A stretch of 64,000 nucleotides of DNA. It comes from Candidatus Cloacimonadota bacterium. Lineage in GTDB: Bacteria > Cloacimonadota > Cloacimonadia > Cloacimonadales > JAJBBL01. The position numbers and the translations under genes are program-made. This document shows, one piece after another, positions 55,974 through 64,000 of the stretch (its first letter is position 1; each line of letters opens with the position of its first letter). The notes under the pieces were generated by a model. It saw only the letters and a list, made by a program, of their open reading frames with translations. It did no database searches and was not told where the DNA came from. The stretch is from assembly GCA_019429305.1 (NCBI GenBank), contig JAHYIR010000001.1, positions 62,001 to 126,000 on the forward strand. Direction: 5' to 3'.

Positions 55974-57290
55974 CTATCCTTGTTTTTGCATTTTTGCGGC
56001 AAAAGCGCCATCAATACTATCCCGTTGAGGGAATGTTTTAAGAAAACCGTTCTCAATAAAGTTAGCCGGGACGGTTTTATGATTGGTTATTAACTTAAAA
56101 TTTTTGTTTTGTTGGAGAAACTTTTCGACCTGGTTTTCATTCTCTTCATGATTCATAGTACAGGTACTATAGATTAAAAACCCACCTTTTTTCACAAATT
56201 GAGCTCCCACTTCCAAGGCATTATCCTGAAGCTTGAGTAATGTTTTCATATCCTGATTATTTTGCCAGCGTAATTCTGCTTTTTTCTGAAAAATTCCCCA
56301 ACCGGAACAAGGGACATCAAGAAGTACCCTATCATAAGCAGGAGCAATAGGACCAAATTTAAAAGCATCTTCTGTGACGATAATCATGTTAGTTATCTGT
56401 AGACGATGAATTGCCTGTTTTATCTTCTTGGATTTTTGCGGGAATTTATCAACAGCAACAACTTCGCCAGTATTATTCATTAACTCGGATATGTAAGTAC
56501 ATTTTCCACCTGGTCCAGCAAAGAGGTCCAATATGTTTTCATCCTCTTGAGGGTCTAATAACTCTACCACCATAGCTGATGAAGCATCTTGTACTGAGTA
56601 ATAACCCTCTTCGAAAGAAACATCTCTCAAAATATTCTGTCCGAAATCAGTTTGAAAGACATTAGGTGAAGCATTTGTTTGATTAATCTTAATATCTTTT
56701 CTTTCAAAATATCTTCTGAATCGTTCTTTATCTGTTGCCATTCTATTGATGCGCAAGGATAGCTTAGGAATATAATTAAAATAGTGGCAGAGCTTCTCTG
56801 TTGATTCTTCACCCCAATACTCTATCCATTTTTCAATCAACTCTATAGGATAAGATAGTTCATAGGATATTCTTTCGGTAAAACTGGCAGGATATTCAAT
56901 ATCAGGATTTCGTAAAAATGAACGGAGAACAGCATTAACAAAATCAGCGATTTTAGTATTAAATAATCCCTTCGCTAGCTCAACAGTTTCATCAACTGCA
57001 GAATGATCAGGAACAGACTTACAATATAGAGTCTGAAAGAGTCCCAAGTAAAGAAGACTTTTAATTTTCAGATCTGTTTGAGCATACTTGTCCTTATCAG
57101 TTAGAGAAGCAGCTATATAATCAAGATTTCTCTGCATTTTAATAGTTCCCTTTACCAGATGATAGAGGAAGTTCCTCTCATTACAGGTCTTGAATCTATT
57201 CAATTTCTGCTCTAAGAGACGGTCTGAATGATGATGATCCTTCAAGACCTTATAGATAATATTATATGCTTCTTTCCTTACTAAATCCAT
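55974..57290 (-). CDS. rsmB: 16S rRNA m5C967 methyltransferase RsmB (Sun)
   Basis: 438 residues. N-terminal NusB-like RNA-binding domain (about 1-140) and a Rossmann methyltransferase domain: LFAGPGGKCTYISELM (cofactor loop), LLDVPCSGWGIFQKKAELRW (first catalytic Cys region) and IYSTCTMNHEENE (second Cys). It methylates C967 of 16S rRNA in E. coli. The start overlaps the ruvA stop by one base. Confidence 0.92.
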   Translation of the reverse strand: MDLVRKEAYNIIYKVLKDHHHSDRLLEQKLNRFKTCNERNFLYHLVKGTIKMQRNLDYIAASLTDKDKYAQTDLKIKSLLYLGLFQTLYCKSVPDHSAVDETVELAKGLFNTKIADFVNAVLRSFLRNPDIEYPASFTERISYELSYPIELIEKWIEYWGEESTEKLCHYFNYIPKLSLRINRMATDKERFRRYFERKDIKINQTNASPNVFQTDFGQNILRDVSFEEGYYSVQDASSAMVVELLDPQEDENILDLFAGPGGKCTYISELMNNTGEVVAVDKFPQKSKKIKQAIHRLQITNMIIVTEDAFKFGPIAPAYDRVLLDVPCSGWGIFQKKAELRWQNNQDMKTLLKLQDNALEVGAQFVKKGGFLIYSTCTMNHEENENQVEKFLQQNKNFKLITNHKTVPANFIENGFLKTFPQRDSIDGAFAAKMQKQG

Positions 57291-57919
57291 TATTTATTCT
57301 TCTTCTTACCTGTATAACGATTTTTATATAGATATTGAATCGTCTTTTTTATTAATTCTTCAGAAGTTATTATATCTTGTTCATCTTTTAAAAGCTGTTC
57401 CAGGGCAATACTAATATCCGGTTGTTTATATCCGAGTGTTATCAAAGCAGTTTCAGCTTCAATAAGGAGCTTGTCAACACCTTCGACAGCACTGTCAGAA
57501 ATAGTAAAGATCTGCATGGTTGTTAATTTGTCTTTTAGTTCTAAGATAAGACGTTGAGCAGTCTTTTTACCTAAACCGGGAACGATAGTCAAAGCATTGT
57601 CATTCTCTGTACGGATTGATTTTATGAATGTTTGAATAGTCATTGCCGAGAGTACAGAAAGGGCGATTTTAGGTCCTATACCGCTAATAGAGATAAGCAA
57701 GCGAAATAGCTCTCTTTCTTCATTAGTATAAAAACCATAGAGTTTCAGATCATCATCTGATACAACCAGATGAACTAAGAGTTTAGTCTCCTCTTGTAAT
57801 TTACCCAATCTTTCATAAGTACTGAGCGGTATCCTAACATCATAACCGATACCGTTACAATCAAGAACGATCTTCATCGGTGTCTTTTCTGCCAGCTTGC
57901 CATTTATAAATGAGAACAT
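57290..57919 (-). CDS. ruvA: Holliday junction DNA helicase subunit RuvA
   Basis: 209 residues. N-terminal OB fold (about 1-65) beginning MFSFINGKLAEK, HhH motifs in LISISGIGPKIALSVLS and LTIVPGLGKKTAQRLILELK, then a flexible linker and the RuvB-binding C-terminal domain with ALITLGYKQPDI. It binds Holliday junctions in recombination repair. Located 3 bases after ruvC; ruvB is not in the window. Confidence 0.94.
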   Translation of the reverse strand: MFSFINGKLAEKTPMKIVLDCNGIGYDVRIPLSTYERLGKLQEETKLLVHLVVSDDDLKLYGFYTNEERELFRLLISISGIGPKIALSVLSAMTIQTFIKSIRTENDNALTIVPGLGKKTAQRLILELKDKLTTMQIFTISDSAVEGVDKLLIEAETALITLGYKQPDISIALEQLLKDEQDIITSEELIKKTIQYLYKNRYTGKKKNK

Positions 57920-57922
57920 CTT

Positions 57923-58402
57923 CTAATTCCTAAATCTTTCGTTGTTATAGAGAGCATAAGCTACCGCTAAGGCATCTGCTGCATCATCAGGCAGGTTGTC
58001 TATCTTGATACCCAGTAATTTTGGCAGCATATACTGCACCTGTTGTTTTGAAGCATTACCATTTCCGGTCACTGCTTTTTTTACCTCACGGGGAGAAAAT
58101 TCCATGAAAGGTATCTTTTTCTGAGCTATTGCTAAAAGAATCGCACCCCTGACATGACCTAATGTAAATGCTGACTGAATATTCTTGCCGTAGAAAATAC
58201 TTTCAATACCGACTTTATCAGGTTTATTTTCATCTAACAAAGCTAGGATCTTATCATAGATAACTTCTATTCGTTCCGCTAATGCAGAAGAGGGATTTAG
58301 CTTGATTATGTCATAACCGACTGCAATAATCTTTCGTTTCTCTGTCTCCAATATCCCATACCCACAGAATCTACTGCCGGGGTCAATTCCTAAAAAAATC
58401 AA
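57923..58402 (-). CDS. ruvC: Holliday junction resolvase RuvC
   Basis: 159 residues. Catalytic acids visible as Asp in FLGIDPGSRFCGYG, Glu in VGIESIFYGKN, and the Asp pair in LPDDAADALAVAYA. It cuts Holliday junctions as a dimer. ATGA-type overlap (58399-58402) with yebC; order yebC-ruvC-ruvA is common in bacteria. Confidence 0.95.
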   Translation of the reverse strand: MIFLGIDPGSRFCGYGILETEKRKIIAVGYDIIKLNPSSALAERIEVIYDKILALLDENKPDKVGIESIFYGKNIQSAFTLGHVRGAILLAIAQKKIPFMEFSPREVKKAVTGNGNASKQQVQYMLPKLLGIKIDNLPDDAADALAVAYALYNNERFRN

Positions 58403-59148
58403 TTCTCAGCCAACCTGTTTAGTATCTCATCTGATATCTTATAATTAGAATACACTTTCTGGACATCATCTAAATCTTCCAGATGATCTATCAGTTTGAT
58501 CAGTTTTTCAGCAACATCGTTAGCATCAATTGTTGTTGTTGGAGTACGGGTCAATTCTGCTTCCCTGATTATATAACTATTCTTTTCAAAATAGCTTAAG
58601 ACAACATGAAAGTCAGGGACACTTGTATATACATAAAGAATACCATCTTCATATTCAGCATCCTCAGCACCGGCATCGAGAGCCACCATGATAGCATCAT
58701 CCTCATTCATATCAGGAGCTTCTACCTCGATGTATCCTTTCTGATGAAACATCCATGAAACGGCTCCGCTCTCCGCTAAAGAGCCACCATATTTGGTAAA
58801 AGTATGTCTTACTTCAGCTACGGTGCGATTCTTGTTATCTGTCATAACCTCAACTAAGATCGCTACCCCGTTATGACCATATCCTTCGTAGGTGTATTCT
58901 TCATAGGTTGTACCTGCAATCTCACCCGTTCCTCGTTTGATTGCCTTCTCAATATTATCTTTGGGCATATTAGCGTTACGGGCAGCAGATACTGCAGCAC
59001 GAAGGCGCGGATTGGTGTTTACATCACCAGAACCATTTCTGGCTGCAGTTATAATTTCTCTCGTCAAACGAGTAAATAATCTTCCCCGTTTTGCATCAGC
59101 AGCACCCTTTTTATGTTTGATGGAACTCCACTTATTGTGTCCTGACAT
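58399..59148 (-). CDS. yebC: YebC/PmpR family protein
   Basis: 249 residues. Standard start MSGHNKWSSIKHKKGAADAK, then NANMPKDNIEKAIKRGTGE and YEGYGHNGVAILVEVMTDNK. YebC proteins act as transcription regulators and, in recent work, as ribosome-associated factors that help at difficult peptide bonds. The C-terminal domain is acidic (DLDDVQKVYSNY). First gene of the ruv operon; about 90 bases separate it from the EF-G-like gene. Confidence 0.94.
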   Translation of the reverse strand: MSGHNKWSSIKHKKGAADAKRGRLFTRLTREIITAARNGSGDVNTNPRLRAAVSAARNANMPKDNIEKAIKRGTGEIAGTTYEEYTYEGYGHNGVAILVEVMTDNKNRTVAEVRHTFTKYGGSLAESGAVSWMFHQKGYIEVEAPDMNEDDAIMVALDAGAEDAEYEDGILYVYTSVPDFHVVLSYFEKNSYIIREAELTRTPTTTIDANDVAEKLIKLIDHLEDLDDVQKVYSNYKISDEILNRLAEN

Positions 59149-59239
59149 ATTTTGTCTACTCCTTACTTAAATCATCTACCTTACCTTGATTAATCCGACT
59201 TTTTAATCTGGGAAAAACAAGGAAAAACTTTATTGATTG

Positions 59240-61294
59240 CTATTCACTCTCTTGATATGTTGCTATAACCTTTTCTGCAACCTCATCAGGAAGCTTCTCA
59301 TAGTGTGAAAACTTTTGATTAAACCTACCTCGACCCTGGGTGAGTGATTTCAAATTAGGGAAGTAGGAAAAAAGTTCTGAAAGCGGAAGATGAGCATTTA
59401 GGATCTGTTTCTTACCTTTCTGTTCCATACCGAGGATTTTACCTCGGCGAGTGGAAACATCTCCCATTACATCACCCATATACTCACTAGGAATGATTAT
59501 CTGAACTTCATGGATTGGTTCCAGGATTATCGGTCTGGCTTCTTTAAACCCCTTTTTCAATGCTTGTGAAGCCGCTAGTTTAAAAGCAAGCTCTGATGAG
59601 TCCACATCATGATAGCTACCAAAATAGCAATCTATAAAGATATCTACTACCTGATAACCCGCTATGATCCCTTTCTGCATTGTTTCGACTACACCTTTCT
59701 CAACTGCCGGGATATACTTGCTGGGGATGGTACCGCCAACTATCGAGTTTATGAATTCAAATCCCTCTCCACGTTCTTTGGGACCAATTCGGAAATGGAC
59801 ATGGCCATATTGTCCCCTACCACCGGATTGTTTCTTATGCTTATATTGAACATCAGATTTACCCATAATTGTTTCTTTATATGGGATCTTGGGGTCATTT
59901 AGTTCAGTCTCTATCTTATAACGATTTTTTAATTTCTTCTGTACCATACCGATCTGTAATTCCCCAATACCAGAAAGGACATTTTCAAGAGTTTCTTTAT
60001 TCAATTCAAATCTTAGAGTTGGGTCTTCGTCGATCAACTTGGTTAATGCTGACCCTATTTTATCTTCATCACTCTGGTTAACGGCCTTGATTGTCTTCCA
60101 GTAGACTGGAGTTGGTAAGGCAGGTTGGATAAAACGACGCTTACTATTTGAATCGGTTATTGTATTAAAACTCCGGGCAACCTTCAGTTTTACTAAAGCA
60201 CCAATATCTCCTGCTTTAAGCTCTGATGCTTCATTACGGTGTTTGCCCAATAGATAATACATTGAACCGATCTTGTCTTTATTGTCTTTTTCAGGCACGA
60301 AAACATCCATACCAGACTTCAAAGTACCTGAAAGAACTCGCACATAACCAATATCACCGGTAACCGGATCAGCTACAGATTTGAAAAGATAAGCTAATAG
60401 CGGACCGCTTTCTGAGCAGGTTAACTCCTTCTCTACACTGTTCTCTAAAGCAACTATCTTGTCCTTATCTGCCGGTGAAGGAAGGTAATCAACAAAGCTA
60501 TCTAATAAAGGTATTATCCCTATCTCTGTCCCAGCTGAACAACAAAACGCCGGTATTAATTGTCCTTGAGCCAATCCTTTGCGCAACCCATCTTGAATCT
60601 CTTGATCAGATAAAGCACTACTTTCTAAATATTTATCGAGCAAAGCTTCGTCTGTCTCAGCTATCGCTTCCAGAAGCTGGAGTTTGGCTGTAGAAGCATT
60701 ATCCTTCATGTTATCAGGGATTTCGACATAGCTTCCTTTTATATAGGCTTTGTTTTTTACTAAATCAATTACACCTTCAAAAGTGTTTTCCTTACCAATG
60801 GGAATAACTACCGGTATCGGTGTTATGCCTAAGTTCTCTTTAATTAACTCAAGAGTTTTTTCAAAATCGGCATGCTCATTATCCATGCGGTTGACAATTA
60901 TTACGGTTGATAAATTTTTTCGATCTGAAAGCTGTTCTAAAGTCTGTTCCAAGCCAACTTCAAAACCACCTGCAGCATTGGCTACGATAGCAACACTATC
61001 TGCTGCAGTAGCTCCTGATATCTGCTCTCCAATAAAATCTGCTGTTCCTGGTGTATCTATCAGATTGATCTTATGATTTTTCCAAGTAAAATGAGCTATG
61101 CTCAGAGTTAGAGACATACCTTTATTTATCTCTTCAGGGTCAAAATCCATTACTGTATTCCCTTCTTCTACTCTTCCTATTCTACTCGTAGCTTTAGCTT
61201 GAAACAACAAGTGCTCAGCTAATGTCGTTTTTCCAGCTCCACTCGCTCCTACAAAAGCGATATTCCGTATCTGTTTCATCTCATTACTTTTCAT
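59240..61294 (-). CDS. EF-G-like translational GTPase (EF-G2 type paralogue)
   Basis: 684 residues with the five-domain EF-G layout. The G1 loop is GASGAGKTTLAEHLL, not the GHIDAGKTT of canonical EF-G, and the switch I region reads EEINKGMSLTLSI in place of RGITI. G3 DTPGTADF and G4 VNRMD are present. Domain IV contains SGGRGQYGHVHFRIGP, typical of EF-G. These features match the second EF-G-like family, whose members have little or no translocase activity. GGGGGAA ribosome-binding site. Not the main fusA. Confidence 0.85.
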   Translation of the reverse strand: MKSNEMKQIRNIAFVGASGAGKTTLAEHLLFQAKATSRIGRVEEGNTVMDFDPEEINKGMSLTLSIAHFTWKNHKINLIDTPGTADFIGEQISGATAADSVAIVANAAGGFEVGLEQTLEQLSDRKNLSTVIIVNRMDNEHADFEKTLELIKENLGITPIPVVIPIGKENTFEGVIDLVKNKAYIKGSYVEIPDNMKDNASTAKLQLLEAIAETDEALLDKYLESSALSDQEIQDGLRKGLAQGQLIPAFCCSAGTEIGIIPLLDSFVDYLPSPADKDKIVALENSVEKELTCSESGPLLAYLFKSVADPVTGDIGYVRVLSGTLKSGMDVFVPEKDNKDKIGSMYYLLGKHRNEASELKAGDIGALVKLKVARSFNTITDSNSKRRFIQPALPTPVYWKTIKAVNQSDEDKIGSALTKLIDEDPTLRFELNKETLENVLSGIGELQIGMVQKKLKNRYKIETELNDPKIPYKETIMGKSDVQYKHKKQSGGRGQYGHVHFRIGPKERGEGFEFINSIVGGTIPSKYIPAVEKGVVETMQKGIIAGYQVVDIFIDCYFGSYHDVDSSELAFKLAASQALKKGFKEARPIILEPIHEVQIIIPSEYMGDVMGDVSTRRGKILGMEQKGKKQILNAHLPLSELFSYFPNLKSLTQGRGRFNQKFSHYEKLPDEVAEKVIATYQESE

Positions 61295-61557
61295 AATTCC
61301 CCCGTTGCAATTTATTATTCAAACTTTAATCAAACAATTAAAACACCTGTTTCTTGTCAATAGAAAGATATGCTTATAAACCCTTTATTTTCTATACTCT
61401 CATCATTTTTTTACTTCATTTTTTCGTTCTGAGATTATAGTAGCGTAAATAATTGGCAGACAATGATTTATGACGGTATCTTCTCTGTTGAACTGCTGTG
61501 GTTCTTTTTGCTCTTTTTCAGAACAAAAAAAACTGGTTAAAAGAATACTTTTTCAAG

Positions 61558-61586
61558 TTGAAAAGAAAAGCCAATAGATAATTATT
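61558..61586 (+). promoter_or_regulatory. Candidate promoter of the Hsp20 cluster
   Basis: TTGAAA (61558-61563), 17-base spacer, ATTATT (61581-61586). Transcription would start near 61593, placing CIRCE in the early leader, its usual position. Confidence 0.45.
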
Positions 61587-61631
61587 TGCATATTATTCGA
61601 AGCTCTTTTAGAATGCAACCCCGGCAATAAA

Positions 61632-61658
61632 TTAGCACTCTATGAAAATGATTGCTAA
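61632..61658. promoter_or_regulatory. CIRCE operator (HrcA binding site)
   Basis: TTAGCACTC, 9 bases, GATTGCTAA. The CIRCE consensus is TTAGCACTC-N9-GAGTGCTAA, so only one base differs. It lies 71 bases before the first Hsp20 ATG and implies HrcA repression released on heat shock. Confidence 0.88.
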
Positions 61659-61728
61659 TTTTTTCTTGCTTTTTTTTGAGGACTGATTATTTTATCTATG
61701 GAAACAAAATCAAAAGGAGGTAAGAAAA

Positions 61729-62163
61729 ATGAGACTACCAATATTAAGACGAGATGAACGACAAGTTGATAGTCGTCCTATGCGTTCAATGATTGATGAT
61801 TTCTTGAATAACGCTTTTTTCGAGCCGGAACTTACTGAAACAAAGATGATGGCAATGGATGTCATTGAGCGAGATAACGAATTTGTCTTAACTGCTAATT
61901 TACCCGGTATCAAGAAGAATGATATCAGAGTTTTTGTAGAAGGAGACAGTCTAATAATTGAAGCAAAACGAGCCGAAGAGAAAGAAGAGAAGAGCGAGAC
62001 GATGTATAGATGTGAACGTTATCAGGGTGATTATCGCAGGGTATTTTCAGTTCCTGAGAATTGGGATTACGAGAAGATAAACGCCAAATATGAAGATGGA
62101 GTGTTACAACTGACAGTACCCAAAAAGCAGATACAACCTGAAAAAGAGATCACGATCAAATAA
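61729..62163 (+). CDS. Small heat shock protein Hsp20 (copy 1)
   Basis: 144 residues. Alpha-crystallin domain (about 40-140): VIERDNEFVLTANLPGIKKN, ERYQGDYRRVFSVPENWD, and the late consensus AKYEDGVLQLTVPK. ATP-independent holdase for unfolding proteins. AAAAGGAGG ribosome-binding site. First of three tandem copies, controlled by the CIRCE site at 61632. Confidence 0.93.
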   Translation: MRLPILRRDERQVDSRPMRSMIDDFLNNAFFEPELTETKMMAMDVIERDNEFVLTANLPGIKKNDIRVFVEGDSLIIEAKRAEEKEEKSETMYRCERYQGDYRRVFSVPENWDYEKINAKYEDGVLQLTVPKKQIQPEKEITIK

Positions 62164-62215
62164 AGTGGCATAGAGAATCAACTACATTAACAAATTACTT
62201 AACAAGGAGGTTAAT

Positions 62216-62644
62216 ATGTTACTTTTAGTTTATCGACCAAGTAGCGAATTATTTCCGCAAATCTCATCTTTGTTGAGCGATTTTATGAATAATGCCTATC
62301 CTATGACAACTGAAAGAGAAGGGATAATGATGCCGATGGATTTGTATGAAACAGACAAGGAATTTCTACTTCTGGCAAATTTTCCCGGTTTAAGAAAAGA
62401 GGATGTTAAGATATCAGTTGATAAGAACACCCTATCTATAGCTGGTAAAAACCGGGAAAAGGAACAAAAAGTAGAAGGGACTATTTATCGTGATGAACGT
62501 TACAAAGGTGATTATCATCGTACGATATCTTTTCATATACCGGTCAACTTTGATGAGATCCAGGCAAAGCTGGAAGACGGTATTTTAAGAATTAGTATTC
62601 CGAAAGAAGAAGTAAAGCCCAAAAAAGAGATTTCGATCTCATAA
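62216..62644 (+). CDS. Small heat shock protein Hsp20 (copy 2)
   Basis: 142 residues. The alpha-crystallin domain has LYETDKEFLLLANFPGLRKE, ERYKGDYHRTISF and AKLEDGILRISIPKEE. AAGGAGG ribosome-binding site, 52 bases after copy 1. Clearly diverged from its neighbours, especially in the N-terminal arm, so hetero-oligomers or separate clients are possible. Confidence 0.93.
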   Translation: MLLLVYRPSSELFPQISSLLSDFMNNAYPMTTEREGIMMPMDLYETDKEFLLLANFPGLRKEDVKISVDKNTLSIAGKNREKEQKVEGTIYRDERYKGDYHRTISFHIPVNFDEIQAKLEDGILRISIPKEEVKPKKEISIS

Positions 62645-62665
62645 CTTATAGTTAAGGAGGTTATT

Positions 62666-63097
62666 ATGGATTTTCTAACGACAAGAACGACAAGAGACCT
62701 GTTTCCTTTAATGTCTTCTCTGTTCGATGATTTTTTGAGTAATGCCTTTACAGAGGAACAAACCGAGGCAAACAAAATGATGCCGATGGATGTTTCTGAA
62801 CGTGTCAAAGAGTTTGTTATTCGAGCAAATATGCCTGGTATTAAAAAGGAAAATATCAAGATTTCTGTTTCCAATAACAATGAGCTTACTATCGAAGGTA
62901 AGCAGGAATCGGAGAAATCAGAGAAGAATGAAACAGTCTTTAGATATGAGAGATATAAAGGGAATTATCGCCGTTCGATCAGCTTACCGGAAGTTTGTGA
63001 TATTGAGAAAGTAGAAGCAAAATTAGAGGATGGTGTTTTGACGCTGTTAATACCAAAAAAGGAACCATCTCCGGTAAAAGAGATCAAGATTGGTTAA
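62666..63097 (+). CDS. Small heat shock protein Hsp20 (copy 3)
   Basis: 143 residues. The alpha-crystallin domain has VSERVKEFVIRANMPGIKKE, ERYKGNYRRSISLPEVCD and AKLEDGVLTLLIPKKE. AAGGAGG ribosome-binding site, 21 bases after copy 2. It closes the three-gene cluster at the terminator beginning at 63116. Confidence 0.93.
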   Translation: MDFLTTRTTRDLFPLMSSLFDDFLSNAFTEEQTEANKMMPMDVSERVKEFVIRANMPGIKKENIKISVSNNNELTIEGKQESEKSEKNETVFRYERYKGNYRRSISLPEVCDIEKVEAKLEDGVLTLLIPKKEPSPVKEIKIG

Positions 63098-63115
63098 ATC
63101 TCTCATCTAAGCAAT

Positions 63116-63156
63116 AAAGACCGCAGATAAGACTATTTCTTAACTGCGGTCTTTTT
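63116..63156 (+). terminator. Intrinsic terminator of the Hsp20 cluster
   Basis: AAAGACCGCAG (63116-63126) pairs with CTGCGGTCTTT (63144-63154); the loop has a smaller AAGA/TCTT pair. T-run follows. Confidence 0.88.
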
Positions 63157-63220
63157 ATAATTTTCTTTACGAAATCTATTAACTAAAAAATAGTACCAAA
63201 TAATCATAAATGGAGGAGTC

Positions 63221-63448
63221 ATGATAGAAAAAGAGAAAGTGGAAGAAGTATTGAATCTCGTAAGGCCATCTATTCAATCAGATGGAGGCGATGTAGAACT
63301 CGTCAAGATCAGAGAGGATAATGTAATAGAAGTTAAGCTAAAAGGTGCCTGTGGTACATGCCCTATGGCTATCTATACTTTGAAAGCTGGTATTGAGAGA
63401 GTTATGAAAGAAAGAATCCCGGAAGTTAAAGAGGTCATTTCTGTATAA
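63221..63448 (+). CDS. NifU-like C-terminal domain protein (Nfu-type Fe-S carrier)
   Basis: 75 residues, only the Nfu domain. RPSIQSDGGDVELVKI and the metal motif C44-GT-C47-P in GACGTCPMAIYTLKAG are standard. It carries or hands over 4Fe-4S clusters in the cytoplasm. TGGAGG ribosome-binding site. The gene stands alone after the Hsp20 terminator. Confidence 0.92.
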   Translation: MIEKEKVEEVLNLVRPSIQSDGGDVELVKIREDNVIEVKLKGACGTCPMAIYTLKAGIERVMKERIPEVKEVISV

Positions 63449-63643
63449 TCTGTCTCAATAGAGTACAAGAGCATGAAGATTATTGCTTAATTAAATAAGA
63501 ACAGCCCATTTTAGAAATATTCCCAATAAGACCAGATCAGTAATTTTCCCAATAATTAATAGTATAAGAAGGATAAAAATAAACAAAAATGGGATCTGGG
63601 TTAGATTAAAGAAGTTGTTCAATGTAGTGAGGATGAATGTCAA

Positions 63644-64000
63644 TTAATCTGGTCTTCTAACTGTTGCCGGTGGTCGTGAAGTTAGCAACAACCGGAATTT
63701 AGGGGAAAAAATATGGGTTGGATTGTCTTTTAGAAAATTGGTCAGTAAATCACGATATTCAAGATGCTCCTTTCTTTTTATCTCCGCAAGTCTTATTAAG
63801 GCATATCCGGCAAGAGTGTCGTCTCTGAAATCATGAGAAAAGAGAGTTTCAGCCAGTTCTGTATCACCGGCTTCTAATGCCCATTGTCCGGAAATAAGGA
63901 TGATCTCCTCATCAATAATGTTGCTATCTATTTCTAACAACTTGTTCAAAGCTTCTCTATCCCTATAGACACTTTTAGTTCTATATGCTTCCAAGAAAAT
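63644..64000 (-). CDS. C-terminal part of a TPR-like helical protein (cut by the window edge)
   Basis: The reading frame is open to the right edge (it continues upstream of the TTG at 63994 with Phe and Ile codons), so the gene starts outside the window. About 118 residues are visible. Helical repeats such as ISGQWALEAGDTELAETLF and LAGYALIRLAEIKRKEH resemble tetratricopeptide repeats. The last residues are SRPPATVRRPD. Full function cannot be judged. Confidence 0.6.
   Translation of the reverse strand: MFLEAYRTKSVYRDREALNKLLEIDSNIIDEEIILISGQWALEAGDTELAETLFSHDFRDDTLAGYALIRLAEIKRKEHLEYRDLLTNFLKDNPTHIFSPKFRLLLTSRPPATVRRPD

Larger units (their letters stand above)
61295..61728. other. 434-base divergent control region of EF-G-like and Hsp20 genes
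   Basis: Divergent gap with no ORF of note. It holds the plus-strand promoter at 61558-61586 and the CIRCE operator at 61632-61658. Near 61666-61693, TTGCTT and TATTTT with 16 bases between form a second possible promoter downstream of CIRCE. Confidence 0.5.

Overview
The window is an AT-rich stretch of a bacterial chromosome, densely coded and with no rRNA, CRISPR array or transposase. The gene content points to an anaerobic, amino-acid-fermenting, diderm bacterium. It has a BamA outer-membrane assembly protein and secreted FN3-containing proteins, two of which end in a YPNPFNP-type (type A, FlgD-like) C-terminal sorting domain. It has a Na+-NQR-like complex, a class I hybrid-cluster protein with a flavodiiron protein, NADP-type glutamate dehydrogenase, a fused formiminotransferase-cyclodeaminase, an acyl-CoA dehydrogenase and a KamA-like radical SAM protein. 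This fits the Cloacimonadota (Cloacimonas relatives) or a close FCB-type lineage. That placement is inferred from family knowledge, not from a search.

Layout. 1-640: two small paralogous membrane proteins. 1042-5347: ferredoxin, TetR regulator, hcp and flavodiiron protein, a nitrosative/oxidative stress cluster. 5456-10701 (minus): a heterodimeric ABC exporter and FetAB-like transporter genes, preceded by a previously unmarked 27-codon leader ORF and an intrinsic terminator that look like an attenuator. 10788-16969: MscS, an exported GyrI-like protein, a DUF3078 protein, a seven-bladed RCC1-propeller secreted protein, then a minus-strand trio that includes a cytoplasmic GyrI-like paralogue. 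17279-24577: bamA, tRNA-Pro, tRNA-Val and a tandem duplicate of thioredoxin-fold/FN3 secreted proteins. 24903-30962 (minus): DUF3326, an unknown gene and nqrBCDEF. 31237-50156 (mostly plus): EnvC-like, a TsaC-phosphatase fusion, purL, rnhC, a DMT half-transporter, a 2-hydroxyacid dehydrogenase, FTCD, trmJ, acyl-CoA dehydrogenase, gdhA, a hexapeptide transferase, a DPM1-like glycosyltransferase, rlmD, a lipoprotein and a KamA-like gene. 50176-61294 (minus): lipoprotein, gyrA, gyrB, PASTA protein, rsmB, ruvA, ruvC, yebC and an EF-G-like GTPase. 61558-63448: a CIRCE-linked cluster of three Hsp20 proteins, then a NifU-like protein. The right edge cuts a minus-strand gene.

Regulation seen directly: several promoters of the TTGACA / TATAAT type with 16-18 base spacing, eight good intrinsic terminators, a CIRCE operator with one mismatch, and the leader-ORF/terminator upstream of the ABC exporter. 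Two families of palindromic intergenic elements are scattered through the window, and there is a 60-base perfect palindrome at 43259-43318. The best candidates for something undescribed are the exporter attenuator, the 60-base palindrome with its unknown neighbour gene, the exported GyrI-like protein, and the TsaC-tyrosine-phosphatase fusion.
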